DNA of 64,000 nucleotides, taken from Struthio camelus. Lineage: Eukaryota; Chordata; Aves; Struthioniformes; Struthionidae. Each line of letters opens with the position of its first letter. Within the stretch, counting starts at the first letter, position 1. The stretch spans positions 11,985,501 to 12,049,500 of the forward strand of contig NC_090954.1 of the NCBI RefSeq assembly GCF_040807025.1, in the 5' to 3' direction. Position numbers and translations under genes: made by a program. Under the pieces are notes generated by a model. The model was not told where the DNA came from. It saw only the letters and a list, made by a program, of their open reading frames with translations, and did no database searches. Shown in pieces: positions 45,801 through 58,047 of this stretch.

Positions 45801-48800
45801 TGTTTCTTTACCCCAACCAGAAACTGCCCATCAGAGGAGAACACTTTATTTGCATCTCAACCACTGAGGAGCAGCTACAAAAGGAGTTCAGATAGGGACA
45901 GGAAAGACTAGAAAATCACTCCCATGGCTGACAGACCTTGTTTGGTCTGAAACCTGCTGCTCAGTTATGGTTAAAGTCACACAGACACCTGGCAGAACCC
46001 CATCCCAACAGCTCCTGTATCGCTCCATACCTTGGGCTTGGCTGGGGAGGGCCGAGGCCTCTTCTTCACTTCAATCCACGTCTCTGAATCCAAGTCGGGT
46101 AGGCTTGCGGACAGGCCCTTGGGCATTGTCTTCAGGTTACTGACTTCCTCTGTTTTGGTGGGGACCGGGCTGGCAGGACGTGGGGAGCCAGGAGCAGATT
46201 CTAGAGCCAGTGAGAGCCACAAAGTGTTTTACAAGCCTCAGAGCTGGGTGCTTAACCCTGCCTACGGCCTGGGGCTTGGAGGAGGGAGCAATCCCTGGGG
46301 ATTGCGTGCGTAAAGCACCCAACCACGAGGAAAGCATCTCCCCCTGCTATCAAGTCATTCTGGCAGCACAGCATAGCTCATGCGACATGCCGGCATCCAG
46401 CACCCTAGGCAGGAACACCCCTACTACCAGCCCACTGCCTCACAGCGCTGAAAAAAATCTCTATTGAAGGCTGTGATGCTGCTTTTGACCAGAGCTCTGC
46501 ACATGCCTGTTTCCCAGATGTGTAAAGAGCTCTGAAGCAAGTGGTTCATCTGCTACTCTCAAGGAAACCTTCCCAAGATAGCCTGGAGGCAGCAGGGATA
46601 GATCTCCCCTGCCAACACTAACTCTTACAATGGCACCAGGCAGCTCCTCTACATGGCCTTTCAAGCCCAGCCCCGGGCTCCTGCCAGCCCCCAGGGGATG
46701 GGGGGGACAAGGACAGGAGGCAGCCCTTAAAGGATAGCGCCTGGTTGACAGCTCCTTACCTGCTGCCTGATTTGCGCCCCACATCTCCTCACCCATTTGG
46801 GCAAGGCTGGGTTCAGGAGCGTCCTCTGCTTTGCCCAGGTGTGGGAAGCTGTTTCCAGGAACGGCTGAGAGACTTCCAGCAGGACTGACCCTCCCTAAAT
46901 CCCTTCAGCCCCCAACTGATGGAGGGCTCTCCAATAACCACCCCACCTCCTCCTGGACGTATAAGGGCAAAGCCATACACTTGATTCTTCCGTGTTTCCC
47001 CATACACAGGGACAGTGCTCTGGGGGCCTGAAGCCTCTTCCATGTACCTGGACAGATCCATGCTGGCTCCCACCACAACGCAGAAAATCAAATGGCAGAG
47101 CCTTGTCTTGGGGATGCACCTGCCTCTCAGGAGTCTCAGTCCTTTTGTGGTACCAATACCACATTCCTCACTTCCTGGGACACTCACCCGTCTCCTTCTG
47201 GAAACTCTGCCTGGGCACAAACTCAGGGCAGTTGATGAACTGGGAGAAGTCTGTCTGTGTGTAGTCTGCCATGGGAGGGCCAGGCAGAGCCCATTTTTCT
47301 GGCTGCTCTTTTCTCCTTATCTTCTGGTCCACAATTTCCACTACCTTGCTGTCCTTCAGAGCCTGGAACCAAGTGACACTGGATTAGTTTAGGGCCCTGC
47401 CTCGGCATGCTGACTGGCTCAGCCCCAGCCCTAGCCCTTCCTCTCCAAGCAGTTCAAGGGGAGGAGGGAAAAGAGTCAAGGACAAAGGGAGACATTACTT
47501 ACATCTCACCCACGACCAACTAGAAAACAGGCTAGGATGGTGAGAAGCAGTTCAGAGAAGGAAAGTTCAGCTCCCCTTGCCCTTACCTTGATGATGAGGC
47601 TGATGTCAGTAGTCAGTGCCTGCACCCGGTGGAAGCTGGCGATCAAGGTGATGGGAAGGAAGCCATCCGAGTCCATCTTGCGACGCAGGAAGAAGTCTCG
47701 CTCCAGGTTGTCCACGCTGAAGTAATACTCTCTGCATGGACAACGTGCCAGTGAGAGGCAGCTCCTGCTACCTTCCTCAGGGAACCCCTGAGGAAATAAT
47801 CCCTCCCCTTTCCTGCACTGAGCTCTTCTGCCGCTGCGAGGTTGAACACAGAAAGCCTGGGCACGAGGATGCAGCAAACCAGTGCTGCAAGCAGCGTGGC
47901 ACAATGTAAACATGCCTCAGCTCCAGCCCTACCCAAGGGATTTGCTACGCAGCCTCCCGGGAGGGCCTAAGTAAACATGCCACCAACAAACGTCCCCAAA
48001 CAACGTTCAGACAAGAAGGAGAGGCAGCGCTTACATTTGACGCTTGATGTAGTCCTTGAGCAGTTCCTGGTCCACACTGTACAGCTCAGTGCTGCTGATG
48101 TTGTCAAAGTAATATGTGATGTTGCTAGCATACTTTTGAGTGCGGGAGCCATCCGAGCCCTCAAATTTCCGGTACCCATACTGATAGTCGAAGTGTGCTG
48201 CAAGACACCAACAAGGGAACCTTTCAGTCAGCACAGAGCCCCTAGGATCTGCTAGACAGGTTGTGCCTACCAGATGGGGCCAGACTACTGCACAAATAGC
48301 TACCCACTGCCCCAGGAGCCCCCCAACTGCACAGGGCAGGACATCCCTGCTGCTCCATCCCTCACTCCACTGCTCTCAGTCTTCCCTGGAGAATGGATTG
48401 CAACACAGCTTAGATGCACCTGGGCAAAGAGATGCCAGTAACCCTCTTGTCCAGGAGCAACTGGGTAGCCTAGATAACGCACTAAGGCGTTATCTACACA
48501 GCCTGACAAATGCTAGCGTGGATGCCTAAGACCCCTGCCTTGCTCTCAATGTTACATTAAGTCCAAACAAAACATCAGCATGTTTTAACTCCTGCACAGA
48601 GGACTGCTGAAAGAGACAGAAAACAGGCAGAAGAGCTCAACCCGAGGAGGGAAAGAGCGTTTACCTTTATTCAAATCCTAATAAAAATCATTTGCTTTTA
48701 CTAAAATCAGCTCAGCTGGATGCCACCTTCAGATCAACACACAGATCCTCACAGAGAAATCCAAATCAAGAGTTCTCCTTGGCTAGGGAACAACAGCTCA

Positions 48801-51800
48801 TGCTTCTTAGCTGGGATGACCTGCCATATTATTTCTGTGTATCCCTGCTGCTCTCTGCCCTCCTCATGCAGCTTCTCAGGGCCCCAGGTTACACACACAC
48901 ACACACACACTCCCTACAGCCTTGCACGCTTCAGCACGTGCCCTGTTCCCTCTCTCTGCTGTTACAAGGCCACACATACAGCGAGCACCTCCTCTGCCGC
49001 GGCCGCGGCCCCTGCCGCGGCCCCTGCCGCGGCCCCGGAAGGCCCCTCGCACAGCTCCTCCCTCGCTCTTCACGCTGGAAGTTTCATCATGGTCTTGCCA
49101 GCTGCGTTCATGCTTATTATCTGGGTGCCAGCCTGTGAGAGATGAGAAGAAGAGGCAGGAGGGTTGTTAAGAGTTCAAGACACCTTAGGGCAAGCCTGGC
49201 TGCCCTCAGAGCTCTTCAAATGAATGAAGCATCCGCACCACCCCATGCTGTGCCTGGCCGAGGCAGCCAGCCTCACAGCAATGGGGCTTGGTCTCCCCTG
49301 AGGCCAGGGAGCGATGGCCTCAGCAGCGCTGCCTCATGGCAAGGGGAGGCAGAGTGGGGTCGCAGCCCCAGCGCCCACCTTTCATATCACTGCGGTTGTT
49401 GGAAGGGTGTCTGTGCTGCTCGTTTTGCCGGTTGTTCCGAGAGGCCGTTTTGTCCCTGGGCACCTCTGACTTCATGTCTATCTGCAAAGGGACCCACTTG
49501 TGTTTGTTGCCTGCAAAAGGAGAGGATTTGGGTGTGACATAGGTTTAGAAAGTATCTGCTTCCTTGCTCCTCAGCCTCTTCTCTCCACTCACACCCCCCA
49601 CACAGTGGGGAAAGTAGCAGGGCCTTTTGCACCAACTCTTTCCTTGGATGTCCCTCAGGGCCCCATTGCCTCCAAAACCGTTTGTGAAGCACCATGAGGA
49701 TGCAGAAAGCATCTGACTGGGGCTCTCCGGCACAGAGGAACAGCATGCAAACCCCACTGTTGCTTCACGGCACTCGTTCCTCCTCTCCCCCTTTCTGCCC
49801 GCAAGGCTCAGGCCAGACCAAGTCCATGTGTCAACCATGGCTGATGCAACATGCAGCGAGAGGACTTTCTGTGCCACCGGGGAGCACGCATGAAAACGTG
49901 CCACAGCTCCCCAGACAAGGGCACATGGACAACCCTACTTGGGCCCTGCTCTACCTGCTCCCCTCCTACTTATTGCAGGGAGCAACAGAACAGGACAATC
50001 TCTGCCAAGGCTGCCCTAGAGCCCAGAGCCTCACATCTCCCCAAAGCTCACAGTGTCTGCCTGAATAATTCCAGTCACCAAAGCAAGACCTTGCTCTGTT
50101 GCAGCCTGCAAACACTTTTCCATCGTGACTGCCCCAGGGCTGGGAGCATGTCCTGCAGCAAGGCCTACTGGGAAAGTGGGCAGTGCTTCTACTGGACCGT
50201 GGGTCACAGAGGGGAAGACAGGCATCCGACTGCTGCTGAGGTTAGGTGACCATCCCTGCAAGGGGTCTGCCACAGCCTGCCTTACCTTTCTTCTTTTGGG
50301 CTGACTTCTGGTTATCGTCGTCACCGTTCTTCTCCTCCCCGGACTCATCCGATTTAGTTTTCAGACTCTCCTTGCCATCGCTGCCATCTCCTTTCTCCTG
50401 TTCTTTCATGTCTTTCTTGACAGGCAGTTTACGGATGGACGGTGCTTTGTGTGGCTGCTGCAGACACAGGAGTACAAGAAGAAACGTGAAGGGTGTGGGA
50501 AACTGAAGAGCTGGAGGCAGAGGCCAGCAATCCTGGTGGGAGTAGGAACAGGAGGGCTTTGCCCTAGCCTGGGAACATCCCTGCCCCCACGCCCCCCCGA
50601 GCTGTCCTGTTCCTGGAGAAGGCCTTATTTCTGACCAGGGCAAGGTGCTCTACAGAAACTTTCCTGGAGACAGCTCCAGCAAATGCTGGGAAGCACTCAA
50701 GTTCGGACACAATTCTGGGCCCAGAAGTTACTGAGAGAGACTGCCAAGGAGGCGGGGTGTTCCGGGATGAGGGCTTCAAGGGACCAGACTGTCAACATGG
50801 CAAAGAGGGTGAGTGACCCTCATGCCCTGACAGAGAGTGGGGACCTGGCGAAGCAGTGTCCCAAACATAGAAAGGTTTCAACAATGCCCACGTGTCTTTA
50901 TTGGGAACGCAAGGCTGTGCCCCTTGGGCATACAAGCCCTTTCTCACGTGTACTTTCAGTTTCTTTAGTGGAAGTCTCAGCATTTACCCAGACCCCTTCG
51001 TGCAATGACTAGCCCTGAAGGAGAGCCGGTCCAGGAGCTGCCATACCCGCTTCACCAGGCCCAGGGTTTAGCGCGGGCTCCAGGCTCCCAGAATAGCACC
51101 ACTGAGTGAGGGAGCCCGATATGCAGGGCAGCCCTAAAAGGAAATCCCCTGCACCCAGCACGCTATTCCTGGCTGCCTCTGCACTGACACTCAGCACCCC
51201 AAATGTTCTGGCTCAGCCAGAGCTACCAGGGCTGCAAGAGGATAGGGAGGCCTGTAAGGGCCTTGTTCTGCTCAGCAGAGCGAGAACCCCTTCAAAAGGC
51301 CCTGGGTCTCCTGCCTCACAGCCACAGAGCATGCAGAGGTGCCTACCAACAACACGGCCTCCCAAAGCACGCTACCAGGGGACAAAATACTGGGGTTCAG
51401 CCAGAAACAGCTGCTGAGGATCTTATGTTCTCACCTGGACACTCTTGTGGGCTATTTCTCCAGGTGTTGGCCAATTTGTGGCATCACCGAAGTCACCAAC
51501 CTTATGTCCAAAGAGAAAGGTCTCATTAACGCATGAATTGTAGGTGCCATTCCCTGAGCTGGCAGCCAAAAGCCCTCCCAGCCACACTGTCACTGCCATC
51601 ACCCACTCGTGTCCCACAGCTGGCTATCCCCAGCATGTCTGGGGACAACAAGCAAACTATTACGACGGGCACAGACAGAGCCCCACCTCCCCAGCCAAGC
51701 AGGGCCCCCATTGTAATCCCAAATAGCTGCAGATCAGTTTATATCTAAGAGGGATTGTAACGAGGGTGCCATCAGCCTCTCAACTCCCACCAAGCTCTGC

Positions 51801-53674
51801 CCCAGCAGGAGCACACGGCACCAAGCTGCTCAGGATAACTCACCTTTGGGCGATGCAATGCCACCCTTAGTTTTAAAATAGACTGCCTTTGGGGTTAAGA
51901 GACATTATGAGAAAAGCTCTGGTCTTGAGCCATCACATGCAAGGCTCTGCTTTCCTCTTAGGGGGGCCAGCAGGCACAAGCCCTCTGCAGTCCAGGCTGC
52001 CTTTCTGCTCATGCGCTTGCATGCTCGCGTCCAACATTCAATCCTTGCTGCGGCTTACAACAAACCTACAGCCTAAGGAACAGCAAATAGGAGTCCTGGC
52101 TTCTTCACCTCCCTTGCGTTTACATGGACCAGTAGCATCCTTCCCACATGATCAGTCTCTGATTTTATCCCCAGACCGTACACTTTGTTTGTGATCAAGG
52201 TCTCTGGAGTGAATTCCTGCACCATCCCTGTAGCTTGCAATGGGGAAGGCTGTAAATTCAAGCCCCTGAGACCTCATCACAGTTACTGTCCCTTGGACAG
52301 GCAGCAGAACTTCCAGCATCCTTAACCAACCAGAAGCAACCACGTCCCATTAAAGTAGTTGCCTCCACCTAGTGGCAAGTTGTCAGGCTTATTTTCACTT
52401 AAGTGCCTAGCTGCAACCAAGTGTTGGTCATCACAAAGTATAGGGACCATGCAGAAGAATTGTTTGGAAAAAAAAAAAAAAATCAAGCAGCTATGCGATG
52501 GTCATTAGAATAGCCTTGTTCCAGATATCCCATTTTCACATGTGGGACCACCAGTCATTTCTGCTGGCCACTACCACCATTCCTCCTCCTCCTCCAGAGG
52601 AGACATTTGCTATTGGAAACAGTACAGAGAGCAGCACAAGGAAAGGACCCTAACAGCTGCCTGGATATGCAATTAGTCACGTCTAGGCATTGAGTTCAAG
52701 ATCATCCGGGCAGAGAAATTCCCCCTTGACCTTGAGGGGGTTCTCATTTCTAAGTTAATTTGGAGTCACTGAGTCCCTCGTGAGAGTATGTCTCTACACC
52801 CAGGTGTCATGCTTCTCTCTCTGGAAGGCAGGCTTCCTGGGAAAACTATCTCCAGTGCAGAGCCATGCTTGGTCCGCACACAAGAGTGTCTTCTGTCCCT
52901 ATGGCCATTTTCCTGAGGTGGAACGGATAAAGTCATGTAAAGTTTCAGATGCATCTTTGCTGACTGCTGGGAGCCAACATTCATAGCCAACGTTCTCATT
53001 TATTCCTAGGGTAGCTGTGCCCCAACTTCATGCAACATCCTCAGAAACTGGGGTTCCTCCATCAGACACTAACCCCTGGGAACAGACTGCCCTCGTTCTT
53101 CCGCAGAAAGAGCCGCTTGGCTTCAAACCAATTATCCTAGCTGCTGTGTCCCAGTAAAGAACACAAACTGATCAGACTGGGTAGAATGGGGACCTACAGA
53201 TACATTCCTCCATCACACCACAGCCCTAGCTACACTGCAAAGCAGGGCAGGAGCCAATCTCACAACCAAGGGCTATGGTGTCCTCAGGAGAAGTTTTCCA
53301 CGCCCAGCACTGAGCTCTGAATGTCTCCCTGAGAGAAGGAAGGTAAACATGCCCCCCCTAGCAGAGGCAGGCAGAGAACGGGTGGGTCCACACAGCACGC
53401 AAGAATATTAGAAAGCTGCAGAGGGGATGGATGGAGAATCAGGACGTTCTCCTCCATGCTCTTGCAAACAGCCAGGCCCGCACGTGAACCTCTCTGCAAG
53501 CCGGCTTGCAACGGAAGCGTTCTGCTCACCAGACCCTCAGGGTGTTCACTCTGTGCTGACAACTGCATCAGACGCTGGATGTGAGCAAGGGGGGAGGCAG
53601 GCCCAGACTTACCTTGCTTCCTTTCCGCTGTCTTGGGTTGGCAGCCCTCACCACTTTCGCAGGAGTCGTATGTT
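39673..53674 (-). CDS. LARP1: LARP1, La-related protein 1 (18 exons; 5' end outside window)
   Basis: LARP1 binds the cap and 5'TOP motif of ribosomal-protein mRNAs. Downstream of mTORC1 it represses and stabilises them in the cytoplasm, together with PABP. Exons in transcript order: 53674-53613, 51500-51435, 50457-50286, 49510-49379, 49132-48980, 48197-48035, 47731-47587, 47362-47188, 46200-46031, 45715-45356, 44082-43959, 43318-43113, 43013-42907, 42511-42360, 42044-41900, 41656-41547, 40968-40841, 39894-39673 (TAG). They total 2792 nt: two bases of a split codon, then 929 aa plus stop. Landmarks in fragment residues: a basic segment ([16 protein letters not shown], 5-20), [20 protein letters not shown] (23-42), an Arg-Gly box (176-191), the La module (about 235-330), an acidic block with [17 protein letters not shown], the phosphorylation-type repeat RTPRTPRTP, and the DM15 region (about 715-856). 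The first exon(s), rich in Ala/Gly/Pro in mammals, must lie right of 64000. The gene is convergent with FAXDC2. Confidence 0.97.
40841..42511 (-). other. LARP1: LARP1 DM15 cap/TOP-binding region (exons)
   Basis: Exons 42511-42360, 42044-41900, 41656-41547 and 40968-40841 encode the helical-hairpin DM15 repeats that bind the m7G cap and first C of TOP mRNAs. Key stretches are [20 protein letters not shown] (repeat A), [19 protein letters not shown] (repeat B), [18 protein letters not shown] and [18 protein letters not shown] (repeat C). The region is nearly identical to mammalian LARP1 as remembered, with no missing repeat. LARP1B would also carry DM15; the FAXDC2 neighbour and the N-terminal half decide for LARP1. 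Confidence 0.93.
47188..48197 (-). other. LARP1: LARP1 La module (exons)
   Basis: Exons 48197-48035, 47731-47587 and 47362-47188 carry the La motif, which in LARP1 binds poly(A) and TOP RNA ends. The hallmark runs are [40 protein letters not shown] and [12 protein letters not shown], then [12 protein letters not shown]. The aromatic and charged residues expected for 3'-end binding (YYFS, DF, RRKMD) are intact. The short intron at 47588-48034 splits the Ile codon inside RQI|EYY. Confidence 0.93.
48891..48910. repeat. (AC)10 microsatellite in LARP1 intron
   Basis: Ten exact AC units, about 70 bp downstream (in transcript direction) of the donor of the RGG-box exon. Confidence 0.95.
48980..49132 (-). 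other. LARP1: LARP1 exon encoding the Arg-Gly (RGG-type) box
   Basis: This 153-nt exon reads [20 protein letters not shown] and then an [18 protein letters not shown] box, a low-complexity RNA-binding and arginine-methylation segment just before the La module. The DNA is an imperfect 12-bp tandem (GGCCGCGGCAGG-type) between about 48990 and 49037. The exon is flanked by a long-pyrimidine acceptor and a GTATGT donor. Confidence 0.92.
50452..50462 (-). promoter_or_regulatory. LARP1: NAGNAG tandem splice acceptor of a LARP1 exon
   Basis: The acceptor reads TGCAGCAG|CCA on the minus strand, so splicing can use either AG. The products would contain or lack one Gln before PHKAPSIRK (exon start 50457 or 50454). 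Both keep the frame. Confidence 0.6.
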
Positions 53675-56600
53675 CTGGAGGAAGAGGAAAACAAAACCTT
53701 TAGAACAGAGCTGAGGGCTGTGGAAATGTTAGCTCTGGTGGGAGGTGGATGGAAAGCAAGCCACAAGCTGCATTTCTCCCCCTTCAGCAAAGAAGGGCCA
53801 GCTTCTGACCTTGCTTGCAGAAGGGCCCATCAAGATCAAGTGGAGGTATGCAGAAAACAGAGCCCCCTCCACAGAGCTGACTGCTGCAGATACGGGGTGA
53901 AGCCACACACTTAAGCCTGCTGCCTGCCCCATCACATCCCTGCCACTGCCAGAGGCTACCCGCATCAGACTCTCAGCGTTTACTGCATTCAGAGGACTCC
54001 TCATTAATCCAGGCAGTTGGTTTCCCCCAGGAAGACAGGCTCCTAACCTTGTCCCTCTGCACAAAGAGGCTCCCTTGCTTAGCTCAGCCCTCTCCACTTG
54101 GCCTTGCCTGCCAAGGAGGAGGGGTGGCAAAGAGTTCGGCTTGCTCTGTAAAGCTCCACACAGAACCTGATCTGCTGTAGGCGCAGCAAAACAAACATGC
54201 CCTTGAACAGCCAAGCGTATCACGATGTTAATGGGCCTGGCCTTCCCCACGGGGCAGAGGACTCTGAAGGAGGGACAGGCACCCACATTGCCAAGCTTGC
54301 AATGCACAGACGCTGCTTGTGTCATGCCTTGCTTTGATCTCCAGTGCATCCCAGCACGGAGCAGCAAGTCCATGAGAGGGAACATACACACAGAGAGAGG
54401 GAGCCAACTCTAAGTAGTGCACAAATGCCTCTGTAGCCAGTAGTAGCTAGGCACTTAAATGCCTCCGCAGTATTTTGGGGTATCAGAGTCCAGGTGCTCG
54501 TACTCTAAGCCCTGTCTAGGAAAAGGGCCGTCAAAACCGACCCTCACCTAACCAGTAGCAATCGGTGTTCTCAGCAAAGCGACATCAGGCTGCAGCACTG
54601 AACCCAAGAGGGCTGGAAGGAGGTTTATACCAGCAGCCTCCGTTTTGCCAGGCATGCTGGTTCCCATAGAACACTGTACTACAGGAAGGGCCTTGAGGTC
54701 CAGGTACCTGACTGGGACCTCAGAGATGGCCTTGGATCCTGGACTGACCATGGACCTCCCACACCACCTGGAGCAGTCAGAGCCCTCAGCCACACCATGA
54801 CTTGTCTTTGCTCCTGTTCATACAGCACCCAGCACAACATGGTCTCACAGGAAGAAAAATAAATTCAACTTGTTTTCTCCCTTCCAATTTTGGCTGCAAG
54901 GTTCCTCGAGCAGGAGAGGGCTCATGCTGGCCACATATAACATCCAGTAGAGTAGCACACTGCTGCCTAACACAAAACAACTGTGCAGGGACAATGAGGG
55001 GGGAGGAAGGATTTTTAGCCTCAAACAGGAATTAAATCCTTGCTCCCACCTACCCATTGGGTTTTCCATACACTCACCTGAGGAAAACACAAAAAGAAGC
55101 AAGCAAACAAACAAACAAAAAAACCTCACTCATCTTCATATGCTCTTCCAGAACACATCTTGCACGAGGAAAAAGTCTCTGCACCCTGGTCAGCATGGGG
55201 ACAAGGGCCCAGAGCAGGCAAGGGCTGTTTGAGGGTATCTCACCGCCTCCTTCAGCAGGGCTATTGTGCCTGAGCTCAGCCCTGCCTCCCGTTTTTCATC
55301 TTGCTGTTAGGGGACACCAGCTTTAACCTGTGCATTCCCCCTCAACTCTGCACATATCCAGTTCTGTCTGCACTTCAGTGACCTCTGCCACCCACAAAAG
55401 GCCTTCTGGAGGTGATAGCAGGTACTATAGGCCTGAGGCAAGGAGGGGGCACTCAGCAACTAACATCCAGCTGGGCTGGGGGGGTTTGAAATTGCATCAG
55501 ATCTTTTAAGAACAAACTGGTTTAGCTTTTACAGGGACATTTCAAAAGCAGCTTAGGTCACAGAGGGGATCGCAGACAAATCCTCCTGGAATCACGTAAC
55601 ATCACTGAGAAACGCTACCAAATTATTTGTCTCAGTGCTGTTTCCTTCCAATTTCTAAGGCTCCGTGAAGTTTGGAACAAGCTTCCCAATGTGCAGATGG
55701 GGTTTGCTGGTATGTTTTTAAGCAGCACGTACCAAAACTGTTTTTAAACTAAGTAAGCGTGATGGGAAATCATGTGTTCACACACGGTCTGGTCACACAC
55801 AACTCCCAGTACTGAGCAGGGCTAAGACAACCCTCCTGTAGCACCAAGGACCACGCATTAAGGTCGCCTTCCTGACACCAAAGACAAGTGCAAGTCAGCC
55901 ACTGCTAACAGCAGAACAGCACAGGGAGGGCCAGCCACAGCCCTGAGGGAGAGTCCATGCTAAGCGCCACGCACACGGTGCCAGCTGTGCCAGAGTCCAG
56001 CCTGGGGTGAGCCTGCTGGAGGCCTGGCAGAAGTGAGTTTCTGCAAGACGCCAGGAGCCCCTGTAGCACCGACTCTACCAGCTTTGTTTAAAACAAAAGC
56101 ACTCTAGATTTGGGTGGGAGATGAGGGTGGGAAGGAGGTGAAGAGAAGTGCCCCAAGCAATTGCAGAGGCTATCTGGGGACACCCAGGGAACTACCCTGA
56201 ATAGCCTACCTAGCTCCATTCAAAGCTGGCTTTGATCTCCTGCATAAGATAGTTTGACTTTGCCTAGATGATCAAAACCAGTCACCTTTCTAGCCTTGAA
56301 ACCTATGATTCATTCTGCTGGCCCAGCCTTGCTCAGAGCTGGAAACTTTGAAATGTCAATAAGGCAGAGACAGACATGGCAGAATGGAGCCATGCGCATT
56401 GCCCCTCCCCAGTTCCCTTGCATAAGGCTCCCATGTGGGGATTTCACCCCAGGGACAGCCCATGCTCTTAGCTGGGTCCCCAGATGCTCCCCATTTTCCC
56501 CAGGACCTCCCCAGCCTGCTTGCACCGCCCCCCACAATCGAACTGTGGCAATCCCACGTGCCCCTCACTTATTCCACACGCACCTCATTGAGGATCCTGG

Positions 56601-57204
56601 CTCCGCGGCAGAAAGCTTGCCACAAGGCTTTTAAACTTTCCCACCAGTTAGGAAGAATGAACACTTTCAAAACAGCCCCTAAAATCCTCCACTCAACGCC
56701 TACAGATGTCACCAACTAAATATAGCTTCAAAAGGCACCAAGCGCTACAGCACAAACCCACAGCCACCCCCTTTTCCACAGGTACGGGAGCACCTGCCTG
56801 CTTTGACAGCAACGACTGGCATACTTGGCACTGCTAAAAAAACAACAAAAAAACCAAAAAAAAAAACAACCTCACTCTGCAGCATGATTAAGCAACACAA
56901 CACGTTCTCCAGCTGGAGGAGAGCAGGGCTCCCTTTCCCACTGCAAACACCCCACCTGGACATCTGCCCAGGGTTCACGAGAACAGCATCTTGCCCTTTT
57001 CTTCTCCAGCAGCTTCAGGTCAGGAGCCTCACAACCACGTTGTCAGCTAACAATACGTTTTTGTGCATCTTTGGGGACAGGTCAAAAAGAGGACCCCTAA
57101 ACCCTCTAACAAAAGAGGAGGCCAAAGCAGAGGCACAAGCAGAGCATAGGTGCCAGGGACGCCATCATCTTTGCGGGGGAGGGAGGAGATTATTTAAAAC
57201 AAGT

Positions 57205-57320
57205 TCTGCTAGTTTCCTTATCTGCAAGATAGGAACAGGGATCCCTTATCTAGCTGAGGTGCTGAGAGGACTAATTAGCGTTTGCAGAGCACCGTGGAAG
57301 ACAAAACACGCTAAGCAAAG
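57205..57320 (+). repeat. MIR-like SINE fragment
   Basis: TTTCCTTATCTGCAAGATAG, then GATCCCTTATCTAGCTGAGG, GAGAGGACTAATTAG and GCAGAGCACCGTGG follow the order of the MIR 3' half (TTTCCTCATCTGTAAAATGG … GTTGTGAGGATTAAATGAG … GCGCTTAGAACAGTGCC). It is old and incomplete. Confidence 0.55.
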
Positions 57321-57699
57321 CACTGCAGCGGGCACTGCAGCGGGCATTGCAGCCTGACAGGGAGATTGATTCAGGGAGCACAGCCAGGACAGCGATGCGG
57401 AGACGGCTGCAGGGTGCTCTTGCCAGCATGGACGGACTCAAGATCCAAAAGTCATGGTCGAGGCTGCTCACGCTTGGGCAGGAGACTGAGGAGATGTGAC
57501 TGTGCTAGCAGCCATACAAACATGCACTGACATCCAGAGCATCTGCAGAGCCATGGTGAGCAGAAGCTTTGCTCAGCATCTTCCACAGCAAGCCAGCCTA
57601 ACCAAGGGCCTCAGCTCCAATCCAAGAACTACTCCACACTCCAACTCCTTTATACCAAACTAAAAATGGCTCTTTATGCCCCCTTACACGCAAAGACTT

Positions 57700-57714
57700 G
57701 GGGGGGGGGGGGGG
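57700..57714. repeat. Poly(G) run of 15
   Basis: An uninterrupted 15-G run in the upstream LARP1 intron, about 330 bp before the GGGAGA array. Confidence 0.9.
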
Positions 57715-58047
57715 AACGCTAGACTCACTCAGGTACCCAAGCTTCAGAAGAAAACCTTCTCACAAGATCTGCCCACAGGAAAGCAATGCATCTCACGGCA
57801 CACAACTAAAAAGACCTCCTGCCAATACACACTGAAAGAAAACTCCTTCTTGCTGTACGCTTGATAAATGGGGAGCAATGGGGTATTACGCACCCAGGCA
57901 CAGGAGTTCAGGACAAGAAGTACTAGTGAGGGATACTACATCCTGCCCCGGCTGATAGCTGAACACTTAAAAACTGCTGACAGATATCCTGGAAGTCACA
58001 ACACCCTGGGTGTTTTCAAAGTGGGGATGGGATTTGAAGAAAAAGAA

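Noticed and set aside
53729-54391. 220-codon minus-strand ORF upstream of the first visible LARP1 exon
   Set aside because: No similarity to LARP1 N-terminal sequence. It is separated from the exon by the acceptor and lacks a donor in the right phase, so it is a chance ORF in the intron.
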